Below are positions 21,934 to 33,879 of a stretch of 60,323 nt of DNA, one piece after another. The first letter of the stretch is position 1. Every line of letters begins with the position of its first letter. The stretch spans positions 3,380,227-3,440,549 of the forward strand of contig NZ_LT839648.1 in the NCBI RefSeq assembly GCF_900176885.1. The letters run 5' to 3'. The notes under the pieces were generated by a model, which had not been told where the DNA came from, did no database searches, and worked only from the letters and a program-made list of their open reading frames with translations. The DNA is from Oceanobacillus senegalensis (GTDB lineage: Bacteria; Bacillota; Bacilli; Bacillales; Amphibacillaceae). The position numbers and the translations under genes were made by a program.

Positions 21934-24012
21934 TTATTCTCCAGCGTTTTTCTTAATAATTTCCTCAGAGATTGATTTAGGTGTTTCTTCATAGTGATCA
22001 AAATGCATAGAATATGTTCCACGTCCTTGAGTGTTAGAACGTAATGCTGTAGCATACCCGAACATTTCAGAAAGTGGCACAAATGCTTTAATTACTTGGG
22101 CATTACCGCGAGCTTCCATACCTTCTACACGGCCTCGACGTGATGTAACATCACCCATGATATCACCCATATATTCTTCAGGAACAACAATTTCAACTTT
22201 CTCAATTGGTTCAAGGATTACTGGGTTACATTTGTTCTTAGCTGCTTTCAATGCCATGGAGGCAGCTACTTTAAACGCCATTTCGTTCGAGTCAACATCA
22301 TGATAACTACCATCATATAACGTAGCTTTAATATCAATTAATGGATACCCAGCTAATACACCATTTTCCATCGCTTCTTCAATACCTTGTTGAACAGATG
22401 GGATGTATTCACGTGGTACAACACCACCAACAATTTTATTTACAAATTCAAATCCTGCACCTTCTTCGTTTGGTTCAAATTTGACCCAAACGTGACCGTA
22501 TTGTCCACGTCCACCAGACTGACGAACGAATTTCCCTTCAACTTCAGCTGTAGCACGGAATGTTTCACGGTATGCAACCTGAGGCGCACCAACATTAGCT
22601 TCAACTTTAAATTCACGTTTTAGACGATCAACAATGATATCCAGGTGTAGTTCACCCATACCTGATATAATTGTTTGACCAGTTTCTGTATTAGTCTCCG
22701 TCTTAAATGTTGGATCTTCTTCTGCTAGCTTACCTAATGCAATACCCATTTTATCTTGGTCTGCTTTTGTTTTAGGTTCTATAGCTACAGAGATAACAGG
22801 ATCAGGGAATTCCATAGACTCTAGAATTACTAGGTTCTTTTCATCACAGAGGGTATCCCCGGTAGCAGTGTCTTTCAAACCGACCGCAGCAGCAATCTCA
22901 CCAGAATAAACCGTAGAGATTTCTTCACGAGAGTTCGCATGCATTTGTAGAATACGACCTACACGTTCACGTTTATCTTTCACAGAATTCTTCACGTATG
23001 ACCCTGAATCTAATGTTCCAGAATATACACGGAAGAAAGTAAGTTTACCAACATAAGGGTCAGTCATTACTTTAAATGCTAATGCAGAGAATGGTGCATT
23101 ATCATCAGATGGGCGTGTTACTTGCTCTTCTGTTCCTGGTACAATACCTTCGATGTCTGCAACATCAGTTGGAGCAGGAAGATAGTCAATAACACCATCT
23201 AACATTAATTGAACACCTTTGTTTTTAAATGCTGAACCACAGAAGACTGGGTAAAATTCTACATTTAGAGTAGCTTTACGAATAGCTTGTTTGATTTCAT
23301 CATTTGAAAGCTCTTCGCCCTCTAGATATTTCATCATAAGATCTTCATCTGTTTCTGCTACAGCTTCGATTAAGCTAGTACGTAATTCTTCGGCTTTATC
23401 TTTGTATTCAGCAGGAATTTCACGAGCATCAGCACGAGTACCTAAATCGTCTGCATAATAATATGCTTGCATGGAGACTAAATCAATAATCCCCTCAAAC
23501 TGATCCTCCGCACCAATCGGTAACTGTACTGGATGTGCATTAGCACCTAAACGGTCAGACAAAGTGCTTGTTGAATAAAGGAAGTCTGCACCAACCTTAT
23601 CCATTTTATTAATGAATACAATTCTTGGAACACCATATGTTGTAGCCTGGCGCCAAACGGTTTCTGTTTGAGGTTCTACACCAGATTGCGCGTCAAGAAC
23701 GGTAACTGCACCATCAAGTACACGTAATGAACGTTCAACTTCAACTGTGAAGTCTACGTGTCCTGGTGTATCAATGATGTTGATACGATATCCTTTCCAC
23801 TGAGCTGTTGTCGCAGCGGATGTGATTGTAATACCACGTTCTTGCTCCTGCTCCATCCAGTCCATTTGTGAAGCACCTTCGTGTGTTTCTCCAATTTTAT
23901 GAATACGTCCTGTATAGAAAAGAATACGTTCGGTAGTTGTCGTTTTACCCGCATCAATGTGGGCCATAACCCCGATATTACGCGTCTTTTCCAAGGAGAA
24001 CTCTCTAGCCAT
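21934..24012 (-). CDS. fusA: Translation elongation factor G
   Basis: EF-G catalyses translocation and, with RRF, ribosome recycling. The motifs [10 protein letters not shown] (about 17-26), [17 protein letters not shown] and NKMDKV are intact. At 692 residues it has the normal five-domain length. It lies 42 bases after rpsG. Confidence 0.98.
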   Translation of the reverse strand: MAREFSLEKTRNIGVMAHIDAGKTTTTERILFYTGRIHKIGETHEGASQMDWMEQEQERGITITSAATTAQWKGYRINIIDTPGHVDFTVEVERSLRVLDGAVTVLDAQSGVEPQTETVWRQATTYGVPRIVFINKMDKVGADFLYSTSTLSDRLGANAHPVQLPIGAEDQFEGIIDLVSMQAYYYADDLGTRADAREIPAEYKDKAEELRTSLIEAVAETDEDLMMKYLEGEELSNDEIKQAIRKATLNVEFYPVFCGSAFKNKGVQLMLDGVIDYLPAPTDVADIEGIVPGTEEQVTRPSDDNAPFSALAFKVMTDPYVGKLTFFRVYSGTLDSGSYVKNSVKDKRERVGRILQMHANSREEISTVYSGEIAAAVGLKDTATGDTLCDEKNLVILESMEFPDPVISVAIEPKTKADQDKMGIALGKLAEEDPTFKTETNTETGQTIISGMGELHLDIIVDRLKREFKVEANVGAPQVAYRETFRATAEVEGKFVRQSGGRGQYGHVWVKFEPNEEGAGFEFVNKIVGGVVPREYIPSVQQGIEEAMENGVLAGYPLIDIKATLYDGSYHDVDSNEMAFKVAASMALKAAKNKCNPVILEPIEKVEIVVPEEYMGDIMGDVTSRRGRVEGMEARGNAQVIKAFVPLSEMFGYATALRSNTQGRGTYSMHFDHYEETPKSISEEIIKKNAGE

Positions 24013-24054
24013 GTATTTTTCTCCTTTCTATTAGAAAGTTTACTTAGATTTCTA

Positions 24055-24525
24055 TTACCAACGATAGTGAGCAAATGCTTTGTTAGCTTCAGCCATTTTA
24101 TGCATTTCTTCACGTCTCTTAACAGAAGCACCAGTATTGTTAGATGCGTCTAGAATTTCGTTAGCAAGACGTTCTTCCATTGTTTTCTCACCGCGTAGGC
24201 GTGAATAGTTTACAATGTAACGTAACCCTAGTGCTTGACGTCTTTCTGGACGTACTTCTACCGGCACTTGGTAGTTTGAACCACCAACACGGCGTGCACG
24301 AACTTCAAGAACTGGCATAACATTTTTCATCGCTTGTTCAAAAATTTCCATTGGATTCTGTCCACTTCTTTCTTGAACAAGTTCAAATGCTTTATAAAGA
24401 ATCTTTTGTGCTTTACCGCGCTTCCCATCAACCATAATTTGGTTAATCAAGCGAGTAACTAATTTTGAGTTGTACAGCGGATCTGGTAATACATCGCGCT
24501 TTGGTACTGGACCTTTACGAGGCAT
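24055..24525 (-). CDS. rpsG: 30S ribosomal protein S7
   Basis: S7 starts assembly of the small-subunit head and contacts E-site tRNA. The 156 residues begin [16 protein letters not shown] and end [11 protein letters not shown]. Confidence 0.97.
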   Translation of the reverse strand: MPRKGPVPKRDVLPDPLYNSKLVTRLINQIMVDGKRGKAQKILYKAFELVQERSGQNPMEIFEQAMKNVMPVLEVRARRVGGSNYQVPVEVRPERRQALGLRYIVNYSRLRGEKTMEERLANEILDASNNTGASVKRREEMHKMAEANKAFAHYRW

Positions 24526-24558
24526 GAGTTATCCTCCTTTCTGAGTTGAATTTAATAT

Positions 24559-24978
24559 TTATTTTTTCTCTTTCGGTTTTTTAGTTCCGTATTTAGAACG
24601 ACTTTGCATACGTCCTTCTACACCTGCAGTGTCAAGAGCACCACGAACAATGTGGTAACGTACCCCTGGTAAGTCTTTAACACGACCACCACGAAGTAGT
24701 ACAACACTGTGTTCTTGTAGGTTGTGCCCAATTCCTGGGATATAGGCTGTAACTTCCATGTTGTTTGATAAACGAACACGTGCATATTTACGTAATGCAG
24801 AGTTTGGTTTTTTAGGAGTCAACGTACCAACACGAGTACAAACACCACGTTTTTGTGGAGAGTCTTGATTAGTTAGTGACTTTTTGAAACTGTTATAACC
24901 TTTGTTAAGTGCTGGAGAATTAGCTTTTTTAGGTTTGCTAACTCGACCTTTACGTACAAGTTGATTAATTGTAGGCAT
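24559..24978 (-). CDS. rpsL: 30S ribosomal protein S12
   Basis: S12 is part of the decoding centre. The segments [11 protein letters not shown] and [13 protein letters not shown] carry the wild-type lysines at the sites where streptomycin-resistance mutations occur in other species. It has 139 residues and heads the rpsL-rpsG-fusA-tuf group. Confidence 0.97.
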   Translation of the reverse strand: MPTINQLVRKGRVSKPKKANSPALNKGYNSFKKSLTNQDSPQKRGVCTRVGTLTPKKPNSALRKYARVRLSNNMEVTAYIPGIGHNLQEHSVVLLRGGRVKDLPGVRYHIVRGALDTAGVEGRMQSRSKYGTKKPKEKK

Positions 24979-25053
24979 TTATTTTTCCTCCCTTCTGATA
25001 CAAAATTTATCAATAATCTTAATAACTAGATTATTTATATATTAATTTGTAAT

Positions 25054-25071
25054 ACCACACATCCAGGCGGT
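25054..25071 (-). promoter_or_regulatory. Candidate conserved leader element upstream of rpsL
   Basis: On the minus strand the sequence starts ACCGCC, contains CTGGATGTG and ends TGGT, so its ends can pair (ACC/GGT). It lies about 75 bases before rpsL, after the ybxF terminator-like hairpin. I recall similar sequences before rpsL in other Bacilli, but cannot verify this here. Confidence 0.35.
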
Positions 25072-25083
25072 TCATTTTTTAGC

Positions 25084-25110
25084 AAAAAAATCTAGTGGAG
25101 ATTTCCACTG
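25084..25110 (-). terminator. Terminator-like hairpin between ybxF and rpsL
   Basis: On the minus strand AGTGGA pairs with TCCACT (loop AATC), followed three bases later by seven T. The short stem suggests partial termination, so rpsL would depend on read-through from ybxF. Confidence 0.55.
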
Positions 25111-25113
25111 TCT

Positions 25114-25368
25114 TCACTTATTTTTAACCGCTACTGCAGATGCGCTAACTTCAATACCACATGCAACACCAAGCTTTCTTTTGGAAGCTACGCGTTTACA
25201 AGGTATATCAAGCTCTTTCGCTAAACTAGCAACTTTTTGTGTCACATGGCTGTCAGCATCGTCAGCAATGAACACTTCACTAACTTCCCCATTCTTCATG
25301 GCTTTTAGTGATTGCTTTGTTCCAATTATCAAGTGAGCTTTAACTTGCGTCACTTTTTCATAAGACAT
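25114..25368 (-). CDS. ybxF: L7Ae-family ribosomal protein YbxF
   Basis: This is a member of the L7Ae/L30e/S12e/Gadd45 family that binds kink-turn RNA. It reads MSYEKVTQVKAHLIIGTKQS and has the family signature KLGVACGIEVSASAVAV. The frame opens at 25392, but GGAGG lies nine bases before the ATG at 25368, which gives 84 residues. It follows rpoC and precedes rpsL, as in B. subtilis, and has its own promoter. Confidence 0.92.
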   Translation of the reverse strand: MSYEKVTQVKAHLIIGTKQSLKAMKNGEVSEVFIADDADSHVTQKVASLAKELDIPCKRVASKRKLGVACGIEVSASAVAVKNK

Positions 25369-25396
25369 CCATCGTATCCTCCAAAGTAACAATTAT

Positions 25397-25478
25397 AATC
25401 GGAAGCACCTTGAATATAGTACCATCCTATTTTTTTTATGTCAATAAGCATTGCACTATTTTTTTAGTGCTTCCGATT
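25397..25478. repeat. Inverted repeat that encloses the ybxF promoter
   Basis: AATCGGAAGCAC (25397-25408) and its exact complement (25467-25478) flank the ybxF promoter, 58 bases apart. On the plus strand the right arm runs into a T tract, so it could stop antisense transcription. On the minus strand a read-through transcript from rpoC could fold it, while a transcript from the promoter could not. Confidence 0.7.
25416..25444 (-). promoter_or_regulatory. SigA-type promoter of the ybxF-rpsL-rpsG-fusA-tuf operon
   Basis: TTGACA (25439-25444) and TACTAT (25416-25421) are separated by 17 bases on the minus strand, in the gap after rpoC. Confidence 0.8.
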
Positions 25479-25487
25479 TTTTTATCT

Positions 25488-28400
25488 TTATTGTACGGTT
25501 TCTGTTTCTATCTCATCTGTAAGTTCTTCCTCAGGTTTATCTAGAATTGGTTTAATGCTACGATACTGTTGCATACCAGTCCCAGCAGGAACTAACTTAC
25601 CAATAATAACATTTTCCTTCAGACCTAGCAATTCATCACGTTTACCTTTAATTGCAGCATCAGTTAGAACTCGTGTTGTCTCCTGGAAGGATGCAGCAGA
25701 CAAGAAGGAATCTGTTTCCAAGGATGCCTTCGTAATACCAAGTAATACCGGTTTTCCTGTAGCTGGATTACCACCATTAAGTAGAACGGATTTATTAGCA
25801 TCCTTAAACTGGTGAAGTTCAAGCAAGGATCCCGGCAATACCTCAGTATCTCCTGAATCGACAACACGTATTTTACGAAGCATTTGACGCACCATTACTT
25901 CTACGTGCTTATCACCGATTTCTACCCCTTGCATACGGTATACTCGTTGAACCTCACGTAAAATGTATGCTTGAACCCCTTCTACACCTTTAACTCGAAG
26001 TAGTTCCTTAGGATCAATGGAGCCTTCTGTTAGTTCCTGACCAGCCTCTACGCTATCACCGACTGCCACTTTTAACCTCGCATTATATGGGATAGTATAT
26101 GAACGTTGCTCTACGTCACCTTGGATAGTAATTTCTTGCCTATCTTTTGCTTCGGATATTTCAAGTACACTACCGAATATCTCTGTGATAACAGCTTGCC
26201 CCTTCGGATTACGTGCTTCAAATAATTCCTGAATACGCGGTAAACCTTGGGTGATATCATCACCAGCAACTCCACCAGTGTGGAATGTACGCATAGTTAA
26301 CTGAGTACCTGGTTCTCCAATTGATTGTGCAGCAATAATTCCGACTGCTTCACCAACTTCAACATCCGATCCTGTTGCCAAATTGCGGCCATAGCATTTT
26401 TGACAAACACCATGCTTAGTATTACAAGTGAATGCACTGCGAATAATTACTTGCTCAATTCCGGATTCAACAATTTCCTTCGCTTGGTCTTCAGAAATCA
26501 ACTCGTTTTTCTCAACAATTATTAATCCTGTTTCTGGATGTTTCACTTGTTCAAAGGATGTACGGCCGATTAAGCGGTCAATAAGTGGTTCAATTACTTC
26601 TGTACCATCTACTAGAGCACTTACTTCCAGACCACGGTCTGTTCCACAATCTTCTTCACGAATAATCACATCTTGAGCAACATCAACAAGTCGACGCGTT
26701 AGGTAACCTGAGTCCGCTGTTTTCAGAGCGGTATCTGCTAGACCTTTACGTGCACCATGGGTTGAAATAAAGTATTCCAATACGGTTAAACCTTCACGGA
26801 AACTAGATTTGATTGGTAATTCAATAATCTTACCGGCTGGGTTCGCCATTAGCCCACGCATACCAGCAAGTTGTGTAAAGTTAGACGCATTACCACGAGC
26901 ACCTGAGTCACTCATCATGAAGATTGGGTTCCGATTGCTCAATGAATTCATCAACTTATCTTGAATACTGTCTTTCGTCTGAGTCCAAATTGAGATAACG
27001 CGATCATAACGCTCATCCTCAGTAATTAGACCTCGACGGAATTGTTTTAGAACCTTATCTACTTTTGCTTGTGCTCCATCTAGAATTTCTTGTTTTTCAG
27101 GTAATACAACAATATCAGCGATACCCACTGTCATACCTGCTCTAGTAGAATAACTAAAACCTAAATCCTTCATACGGTCTAGCATCTTGGAAGTTTCGGC
27201 AATCTTAAAACGTTTGAAGACTTCTGCAATAATATCACCAAGGAATCCTTTTTTAAATGGACGAACAATTTCCCTTTCCTTAATGTCCTCTTTCACATTA
27301 GTACCTGGTTCAATCAAATATTTATCTGGTGTCTTTTCTTCCAAGTTAGATTGTGTCGGTTCATTCAAGTACGGGAAAGACTCAGGTAAAATTTCATTAA
27401 AAATCAACTTACCTACTGTTGTGACTAATAATTTATTTTGTTGTTCTTCTGTGAAAGCTTGATTGTTTAAACTAGACACCTGAACAGCAACTCTTGTATG
27501 AAGATGTACATAACCATTCTGATAAGCGATCAATGCTTCATTTATATCTTTAAACACACTACCTTCACCAATAGCATTCTCTCGTTCTAATGTTAGGTAA
27601 TAGTTACCTAATACCATGTCCTGTGATGGTGTTACAACCGGTTTACCATCTTTAGGATTTAGAATATTTTGAGCAGCTAGCATTAGTAGACGTGCTTCAG
27701 CCTGAGCCTCAGCAGATAAAGGTACATGAACCGCCATTTGGTCCCCATCAAAATCCGCATTATAAGCAGTACAAACTAGTGGGTGCAAACGAATGGCACG
27801 CCCTTCTACTAATGTTGGTTCAAACGCCTGAATTCCGAGCCTGTGCAATGTTGGTGCACGGTTAAGCAATACCGGGTGTTCTTTAATAACATCTTCTAAG
27901 ACATCCCATACATCTGGATGTACTCTTTCAATTTTACGTTTGGCTGATTTAATATTATGAGCTAAGCCTCTCTCAACTAATTCTTTCATAATGAATGGCT
28001 TAAATAATTCTAATGCCATTTCTTTTGGTAATCCACACTGATACATCTTAAGGTTAGGCCCGACAATAATAACGGAACGTCCTGAATAGTCAACACGTTT
28101 ACCTAGTAGGTTTTGACGGAAACGACCTTGTTTACCTTTAAGCATATGTGATAAAGATTTCAATGGTCTATTACCCGGTCCTGTAACAGGACGACCTCTA
28201 CGCCCATTATCAATTAGCGCATCGACAGCCTCTTGTAGCATACGTTTTTCATTTTGAACGATAATACTTGGTGCACCTAGGTCCAATAGACGTTTTAACC
28301 GGTTGTTACGGTTAATAACACGACGATACAAATCATTAAGGTCAGACGTTGCGAATCGTCCACCATCAAGTTGTACCATCGGGCGAATTTCAGGTGGAAT

Positions 28401-29099
28401 AACTGGTAAAACATCTAATATCATCCAATCTGGGTTATTACCAGAGTTTCGGAATGCTTCTAAAACTTCCAACCTCTTGATTGCCCTTGTACGTCGCTGG
28501 CCTTGTGCTGTTTTTAATTCTTCACGTAATGCATCTACTTCTTTTTCCAGATCAATATCCTGAAGCAATTTCCTGATTGCTTCTGCGCCCATTTGTGCTT
28601 TAAATGTATTACCGTATTTATCGTAATAAGCACGGAATTCTTTTTCAGAAAGCAACTGTTTCTTCTCTAATGAAGTACTTCCTGGGTCAGTAACAATATA
28701 AGCCGCAAAATAGATAACTTCCTCTAAAGCTCTTGGGGACATATCTAATACTAGACCCATTCGGCTTGGGATGCCTTTAAAATACCAAATATGAGATACA
28801 GGAGCAGCTAACTCGATGTGTCCCATACGTTCACGACGCACTTTAGATTTGGTCACTTCAACGCCACAACGGTCACAAACTACACCTTTATAGCGTACAC
28901 GTTTGTATTTCCCACAGTGACATTCCCAGTCTTTAGTTGGTCCAAAAATACGTTCACAGAAAAGACCATCTTTTTCTGGCTTTAATGTACGATAGTTAAT
29001 GGTTTCTGGTTTTTTAACCTCTCCATGTGACCAGGAGCGTATTTTTTCCGATGAAGCCAAGCCAATTTTCATATACTCAAAATTATTTACATCTAGCAA
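25488..29099 (-). CDS. rpoC: DNA-directed RNA polymerase subunit beta'
   Basis: Beta' forms one half of the RNA polymerase active-site cleft. The N-terminal zinc finger (CHCGKYKR, then CDRCG) lies at about residues 60-78. The catalytic magnesium is held by [12 protein letters not shown] at about 447-458. A second zinc site is seen in [17 protein letters not shown]. The length of 1203 residues is near the 1199 of B. subtilis. It lies 87 bases after rpoB, with a strong hairpin between them. Confidence 0.98.
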   Translation of the reverse strand: MLDVNNFEYMKIGLASSEKIRSWSHGEVKKPETINYRTLKPEKDGLFCERIFGPTKDWECHCGKYKRVRYKGVVCDRCGVEVTKSKVRRERMGHIELAAPVSHIWYFKGIPSRMGLVLDMSPRALEEVIYFAAYIVTDPGSTSLEKKQLLSEKEFRAYYDKYGNTFKAQMGAEAIRKLLQDIDLEKEVDALREELKTAQGQRRTRAIKRLEVLEAFRNSGNNPDWMILDVLPVIPPEIRPMVQLDGGRFATSDLNDLYRRVINRNNRLKRLLDLGAPSIIVQNEKRMLQEAVDALIDNGRRGRPVTGPGNRPLKSLSHMLKGKQGRFRQNLLGKRVDYSGRSVIIVGPNLKMYQCGLPKEMALELFKPFIMKELVERGLAHNIKSAKRKIERVHPDVWDVLEDVIKEHPVLLNRAPTLHRLGIQAFEPTLVEGRAIRLHPLVCTAYNADFDGDQMAVHVPLSAEAQAEARLLMLAAQNILNPKDGKPVVTPSQDMVLGNYYLTLERENAIGEGSVFKDINEALIAYQNGYVHLHTRVAVQVSSLNNQAFTEEQQNKLLVTTVGKLIFNEILPESFPYLNEPTQSNLEEKTPDKYLIEPGTNVKEDIKEREIVRPFKKGFLGDIIAEVFKRFKIAETSKMLDRMKDLGFSYSTRAGMTVGIADIVVLPEKQEILDGAQAKVDKVLKQFRRGLITEDERYDRVISIWTQTKDSIQDKLMNSLSNRNPIFMMSDSGARGNASNFTQLAGMRGLMANPAGKIIELPIKSSFREGLTVLEYFISTHGARKGLADTALKTADSGYLTRRLVDVAQDVIIREEDCGTDRGLEVSALVDGTEVIEPLIDRLIGRTSFEQVKHPETGLIIVEKNELISEDQAKEIVESGIEQVIIRSAFTCNTKHGVCQKCYGRNLATGSDVEVGEAVGIIAAQSIGEPGTQLTMRTFHTGGVAGDDITQGLPRIQELFEARNPKGQAVITEIFGSVLEISEAKDRQEITIQGDVEQRSYTIPYNARLKVAVGDSVEAGQELTEGSIDPKELLRVKGVEGVQAYILREVQRVYRMQGVEIGDKHVEVMVRQMLRKIRVVDSGDTEVLPGSLLELHQFKDANKSVLLNGGNPATGKPVLLGITKASLETDSFLSAASFQETTRVLTDAAIKGKRDELLGLKENVIIGKLVPAGTGMQQYRSIKPILDKPEEELTDEIETETVQ

Positions 29100-29145
29100 G
29101 GAGCCTTCCTCCCTTTTAATGTGCGTTTTTTTTCCTATATCTTAA

Positions 29146-29179
29146 GCTAGAGAATTGACGGATTCATCAATTCTCTAGC
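29146..29179 (-). repeat. Hairpin between rpoB and rpoC
   Basis: GCTAGAGAATTGA (13 bases) pairs perfectly with its complement around an eight-base loop. No T run follows, so it is not a classical terminator. It may be an RNase site or a stability element that separates the rpoB and rpoC messages. Confidence 0.7.
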
Positions 29180-29186
29180 ACATATA

Positions 29187-32100
29187 TTATTTCTGTTCTT
29201 GCTCTTCAACTTCTAAGTTAAGCTTACTAGCCGATTGGCTGTCGTCTTCCTCTAAATCTCTCATGTCTATTTCATTTTCATCACTATTCAGCATCTTAAC
29301 GTCCATTCCAAGGCTTTGCAGTTCTTTAATAAGAACTTTAAAGGATTCCGGTACACCTGGTTCAGGGACATTATCACCTTTAACAATGGACTCATAGGTC
29401 TTCACACGACCAACAATATCATCCGATTTCACTGTTAGGATTTCTTGCAGAGTATATGCAGCACCATATGCTTCAAGTGCCCATACCTCCATTTCCCCGA
29501 AACGTTGTCCACCAAACTGGGCTTTACCTCCAAGCGGCTGTTGGGTAACTAGTGAATAAGGACCAGTAGAACGCGCGTGAAGCTTATCGTCAACCATGTG
29601 TGATAATTTGATCATATACATAACCCCGACAGATACTCGGTTATCAAATGGATCACCTGTTCTTCCATCATAAAGAATTGTTTTCGCGTCTCTAGCCATA
29701 CCGGCCTCTTCTAGCGTCTCATAAACATCTTCTTCTGTGGCACCGTCAAATACTGGCGTTGCAACATGAATACCCAGCATCCTAGCAGCCATACCAAGGT
29801 GAAGTTCAAAGACCTGACCAATATTCATACGAGATGGTACCCCTAATGGATTAAGCATAATATCGACTGGAGTTCCATCGGGCAAGAAAGGCATATCCTC
29901 TTCTGGAAGGATTTTTGAAATAACCCCTTTATTACCGTGACGTCCTGCCATTTTATCTCCTTCATGGATTTTACGCTTCTGTACAATATAGGCACGTACT
30001 AGTTGATTAACTCCTGGTGGTAACTCGTCTCCATCTTCACGATTAAAAATCTTGACATCTAGAACAATACCACCCGCACCATGCGGTACACGTAATGACG
30101 TATCACGGACTTCACGTGCCTTTTCGCCAAAAATAGCATGAAGTAATCTTTCTTCTGCGGATAGTTCTGTAACCCCTTTTGGTGTTACCTTACCAACCAA
30201 AATATCACCATCTGTTACCTCTGCACCGACACGTATGATTCCATTTTCATCCAAGTTCTTCAGTGCATCCTCACCGACGTTAGGAATATCTCTTGTTATT
30301 TCCTCTGGTCCTAGTTTTGTATCTCTGGATTCCGCTTCATATTCTTCAATATGAATAGAAGTATACACGTCATCTTTTACAAGTCGCTCACTCATGATGA
30401 TAGCATCCTCATAGTTGTAGCCTTCCCAAGTCATGAAGGCTACTAGGACATTCTGACCAAGAGCCATTTCTCCATCTTCCATAGAAGGGCCATCCGCTAG
30501 GACTTCTCCTTTAGTAACTCTATCACCCTCACTTACAATAGGGCGTTGGTTAATACATGTTCCTGCATTAGATCGTATAAACTTCTGTAGTTTATAGCGA
30601 TCGATATCACCTTGAATTTCTTTTCCGTCTACTTCAGAAATACGACGAACGTGTACTTCTCTAGCTTCTACCCGTTCTACAACCCCTTCATGTTTACAAA
30701 TTAGTGCAGCACCAGAGTCTTTTCCATTCACATATTCCATACCGGTACCTACAATTGGGGCTCTAGGTTGAATCAATGGTACTGCTTGTCGTTGCATGTT
30801 CGCACCCATTAACGCACGGTTGGAGTCATCGTTCTCCAAGAACGGGATACATGCAGTCGCGGCCGAAACAACCTGTTTTGGAGATACGTCCATGTAGTCA
30901 ATTTTTTCACGGTCAACCACAGTGTTTTCTCCGCGGAAACGAGCTATTACTTCCTCATGTTCGAATGTAGAGTCTTCCTTAAGTGGAGCGTTAGCCTGGG
31001 CAACAATATAATTATCCTCTTCGTCTGCTGTTAGATAATCGATTTTGTTCGTTACTCTACCAGTCTCCGGGTCCACTCTTCGATAAGGTGTTTCAATAAA
31101 TCCAAATTCATTGACTTTTGCAAAGGATGACAGTGAGTTAATTAACCCAATGTTCGGTCCCTCTGGTGTCTCAATTGGACACATACGACCATAGTGTGAA
31201 TAGTGAACGTCACGAACCTCAAAACCAGCACGCTCACGAGTCAGACCACCTGGGCCTAACGCTGATAGACGACGTTTATGTGTCAACTCCGCCAATGGGT
31301 TTGTTTGGTCCATGAACTGCGATAACTGGGAACTTCCAAAGAATTCCTTGATTGATGCAATAACAGGTCGAATATTAATTAACTGCTGTGGTGTAACGCT
31401 TGATGTGTCTTGGATAGACATTCTTTCGCGAACTACACGTTCCATACGAGAAAGACCTATACGGAATTGATTTTGCAACAATTCACCTACGGAACGAAGT
31501 CTACGATTACCTAAATGGTCGATATCATCCGTATTTCCCACTTCATGTAAAAGATTGAAGAAATAGCTTATGGAAGATAAAATATCCGCAGGTGTTATAT
31601 GTTTGATATCTTTTTCAACATTTCCATTACCGATTACATTCAGTACTCTTTCCCCACTTGAGTCGGTTGGATCAACAATTTTAACTGTTTGAAGGGTTAT
31701 TTCATCTTCTAAAACACCATCATGTGGTTGATAAGCACCTGTTCCCAGCATATCCTCCTTACGATCCAAGTATGGAATTAACTTATTTAAAAGTTTTCTT
31801 TCCAACTTATCGCCTTTTTCTGCTAAAACTTCTCCTGTTTCAGGATCAACAAGAGTCTCTGCTAGCACTTGGTTAAACAAGCGATTTTTGATATTAAGCT
31901 TCTTATTCATTTTATAACGACCTACATGCGCTAAATCATAACGTTTAGGGTCGAAAAATCTAGAAATCAGCAAGCTCTTTGCGTTTTCTACTGTTGGTGG
32001 TTCACCAGGACGTAAACGCTCATAAATCTCTAATAATGCTTTTTCTGTTGTTTCCGTATTATCTTTTTCTAATGTATTTTTAAGGTATTCATTTTCACCG

Positions 32101-32732
32101 AGTAATTCAATAATTTCTTGATCCGTACCAAATCCTAATGCACGTAACAATACAGTGATTGGTAGTTTACGGGTTCGGTCAATTCTTACATGAGCTACGT
32201 CTTTAGCATCTGTTTCAAATTCCAACCATGCACCACGGTTCGGGATAACAGTAGCTCCAATACCTCTTTTTCCGTTTTTATCAATCTTGTCGTTAAAGTA
32301 GACACTAGGCGAACGTACTAACTGCGATACAATAACTCGCTCTGCACCATTAATGATAAACGTACCCGTGTCCGTCATTAACGGAAAATCACCCATGAAC
32401 ACTTCTTGCTCTTTCACTTCACCAGTTTCATTATTAATCAAACGAACCTTCACTCGAAGCGGAGCATTATACGTAACATCTCTTGACTTTGATTCATCAA
32501 CATCATACTTCGGTTCACCTAAAGTATAATCCACAAACTCAAGTGACAAATTACCTGCAAAGTCTTCAATAGGAGAGATGTCTTTAAACATTTCTCTCAA
32601 CCCTTCTTCTAAGAACCAATCATATGAAGAAGTTTGGATTTCTATTAAATTTGGTAGCTCTAAAACTTCACTAATACGTGCATAGCTCCTACGCTTTCGG
32701 TGCCGTCCATACTGAACTAGTTGACCTGTCAA
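29187..32732 (-). CDS. rpoB: DNA-directed RNA polymerase subunit beta
   Basis: Beta forms the other half of the RNA polymerase cleft. The rifampicin region [20 protein letters not shown] is wild type. The frame opens with a GTG (32741) that overlaps the ribosome site AAGGGGTG. A TTG at 32732, six bases after that site, gives the known Bacillus start [11 protein letters not shown] and 1181 residues, so I use it. The C-terminus is acidic ([12 protein letters not shown]). Its transcript probably has a 5' UTR of about 400 bases. Confidence 0.97.
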   Translation of the reverse strand: MTGQLVQYGRHRKRRSYARISEVLELPNLIEIQTSSYDWFLEEGLREMFKDISPIEDFAGNLSLEFVDYTLGEPKYDVDESKSRDVTYNAPLRVKVRLINNETGEVKEQEVFMGDFPLMTDTGTFIINGAERVIVSQLVRSPSVYFNDKIDKNGKRGIGATVIPNRGAWLEFETDAKDVAHVRIDRTRKLPITVLLRALGFGTDQEIIELLGENEYLKNTLEKDNTETTEKALLEIYERLRPGEPPTVENAKSLLISRFFDPKRYDLAHVGRYKMNKKLNIKNRLFNQVLAETLVDPETGEVLAEKGDKLERKLLNKLIPYLDRKEDMLGTGAYQPHDGVLEDEITLQTVKIVDPTDSSGERVLNVIGNGNVEKDIKHITPADILSSISYFFNLLHEVGNTDDIDHLGNRRLRSVGELLQNQFRIGLSRMERVVRERMSIQDTSSVTPQQLINIRPVIASIKEFFGSSQLSQFMDQTNPLAELTHKRRLSALGPGGLTRERAGFEVRDVHYSHYGRMCPIETPEGPNIGLINSLSSFAKVNEFGFIETPYRRVDPETGRVTNKIDYLTADEEDNYIVAQANAPLKEDSTFEHEEVIARFRGENTVVDREKIDYMDVSPKQVVSAATACIPFLENDDSNRALMGANMQRQAVPLIQPRAPIVGTGMEYVNGKDSGAALICKHEGVVERVEAREVHVRRISEVDGKEIQGDIDRYKLQKFIRSNAGTCINQRPIVSEGDRVTKGEVLADGPSMEDGEMALGQNVLVAFMTWEGYNYEDAIIMSERLVKDDVYTSIHIEEYEAESRDTKLGPEEITRDIPNVGEDALKNLDENGIIRVGAEVTDGDILVGKVTPKGVTELSAEERLLHAIFGEKAREVRDTSLRVPHGAGGIVLDVKIFNREDGDELPPGVNQLVRAYIVQKRKIHEGDKMAGRHGNKGVISKILPEEDMPFLPDGTPVDIMLNPLGVPSRMNIGQVFELHLGMAARMLGIHVATPVFDGATEEDVYETLEEAGMARDAKTILYDGRTGDPFDNRVSVGVMYMIKLSHMVDDKLHARSTGPYSLVTQQPLGGKAQFGGQRFGEMEVWALEAYGAAYTLQEILTVKSDDIVGRVKTYESIVKGDNVPEPGVPESFKVLIKELQSLGMDVKMLNSDENEIDMRDLEEDDSQSASKLNLEVEEQEQK

Positions 32733-33174
32733 CTGCTTCACCCCTTAAATAATACGTTATACGTTTTGTAGAAAAATCAATCCTACTTATTTAAAAGAAG
32801 GTATATTTATTTAAAGGCATCTGCCAGCTTAACTGAAGAATGCCTTTTATAACAAAGTTGTTTAAAAGCTTTACTCCCTATTTATGTAAAGACATTTCAA
32901 AACTAGGATTGCTAAACCGTCTAAAACAAATGCTATAAAGCACATCCATTTGTTTCTTCTATTATTTTATAAATAATAGTTTACAGATTTAACTGATAAA
33001 CGTTATAATAAGAGAAATGATAGAAATCTTTCGAACAGAAAATTTCATTCCTCTCGATTTTAACAGTTTTTCCTTTCATCAATGAAATATACATGGTTAT
33101 TTCATAAAGATTCTACTTGACAAAAGAATCCCATTGTTAGCATTTTCCTATCTTATCATAAGAGTTATGTTTGG
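32733..33174 (-). promoter_or_regulatory. Long untranslated leader of rpoB
   Basis: This stretch between the RsmC-like gene and rpoB has no convincing gene. It holds a stem AAAGGCAT/ATGCCTTT with inner pairing (32813-32847) about 80 bases before the start, and it begins at the promoter 33150-33178. An opposite-strand promoter-like pair, TTTACA (32980-32985) and TATAAT (33004-33009) with 18 bases between, is also seen. No clear terminator is visible, so the function of the leader is open. Confidence 0.5.
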
Positions 33175-33178
33175 TCAA
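33150..33178 (-). promoter_or_regulatory. SigA-type promoter of rpoBC
   Basis: TTGACC (33173-33178) and TAAGAT (33150-33155) are separated by 17 bases on the minus strand. The -35 box overlaps the stop codon region of the upstream methyltransferase gene. Confidence 0.7.
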
Positions 33179-33777
33179 ACATTTTTGGCTCGAATAATAT
33201 AGTAACCCTTATCTCTTGCCATTATTTCTACTTCATTAAACAAAGCTTCTAATTTCAATTTCGCTGAAGGTGCACCTTGCTTCTTTTGAATAACAACCCA
33301 TAATTCCCCATCAGGTAATAACGCTTCTTTAGAATCCTCCAGCATTTTATGAACCACTTTTTTACCAGCTCTTATCGGTGGGTTAGTTAATATAGCAGCA
33401 AATAACCTGCCTTCCACACTTAAAAAACCATCACTTTTGATAATTTCAGTATTCATCAGTTGATTTTGCTTCGCATTTTGTTTTGCTAAATCTAACGCTC
33501 TACTATTAACATCAACCATTATTATAGTACGATTTTGGAAACTTTTCGCCAAAGCTAGGCCAATTGGCCCGTATCCACACCCTAGATCCAAGAAATCACC
33601 GGATACTTTCGGCTCACGAAATGTTTCAATCAATAATCTAGAGCCATAATCTACTTCATTTTTTGAAAAAACTCCAACATCACTAGTAAATGTCAATTCA
33701 TTACTTCTTAAATGATATTTCCATGTTTTAGGCGAACTTTTAGAATGAGGTTGTTCTGAAAAGTAATGCTCTGTCAT
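33175..33777 (-). CDS. Class I SAM-dependent methyltransferase (RsmC-like, YbxB)
   Basis: The protein resembles enzymes that methylate guanine in rRNA; the exact target is not known for the Bacillus group. The SAM-binding motif is LDLGCGYGPIG (63-73), VDVN (89-92) follows, and the catalytic NPPIRAGK is at 132-139. At 200 residues it has only the catalytic domain. It lies between rplL and rpoB, as ybxB does in B. subtilis. Confidence 0.88.
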   Translation of the reverse strand: MTEHYFSEQPHSKSSPKTWKYHLRSNELTFTSDVGVFSKNEVDYGSRLLIETFREPKVSGDFLDLGCGYGPIGLALAKSFQNRTIIMVDVNSRALDLAKQNAKQNQLMNTEIIKSDGFLSVEGRLFAAILTNPPIRAGKKVVHKMLEDSKEALLPDGELWVVIQKKQGAPSAKLKLEALFNEVEIMARDKGYYIIRAKNV

Positions 33778-33825
33778 ATTAGCACCTACTTTACATTGAA
33801 TTATAGAGGAAATCTCTTGGTAGTT

Positions 33826-33858
33826 GAAAAGAGCTCAACCGAAATTCGGGCGAGCTCT
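33826..33858 (-). terminator. Intrinsic terminator after rplL
   Basis: On the minus strand AGAGCTC and CCGAA pair with TTCGG and GAGCTCT, with small internal mismatches, followed by four T. It ends the rplJ-rplL transcript. The methyltransferase gene lies beyond it and must use read-through or a promoter I did not identify. Confidence 0.8.
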
Positions 33859-33879
33859 ATTATTTCATGTGAATCTTAA

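Noticed and set aside
23754..24131. Minus-strand frame of 125 residues across the rpsG-fusA junction
   Set aside because: It covers the end of rpsG and the start of fusA in a wrong frame.
29187..32732. Resistance mutations in rpoB, and likewise in rpsL
   Set aside because: The rifampicin region of RpoB and the streptomycin lysines of S12 read as wild type.
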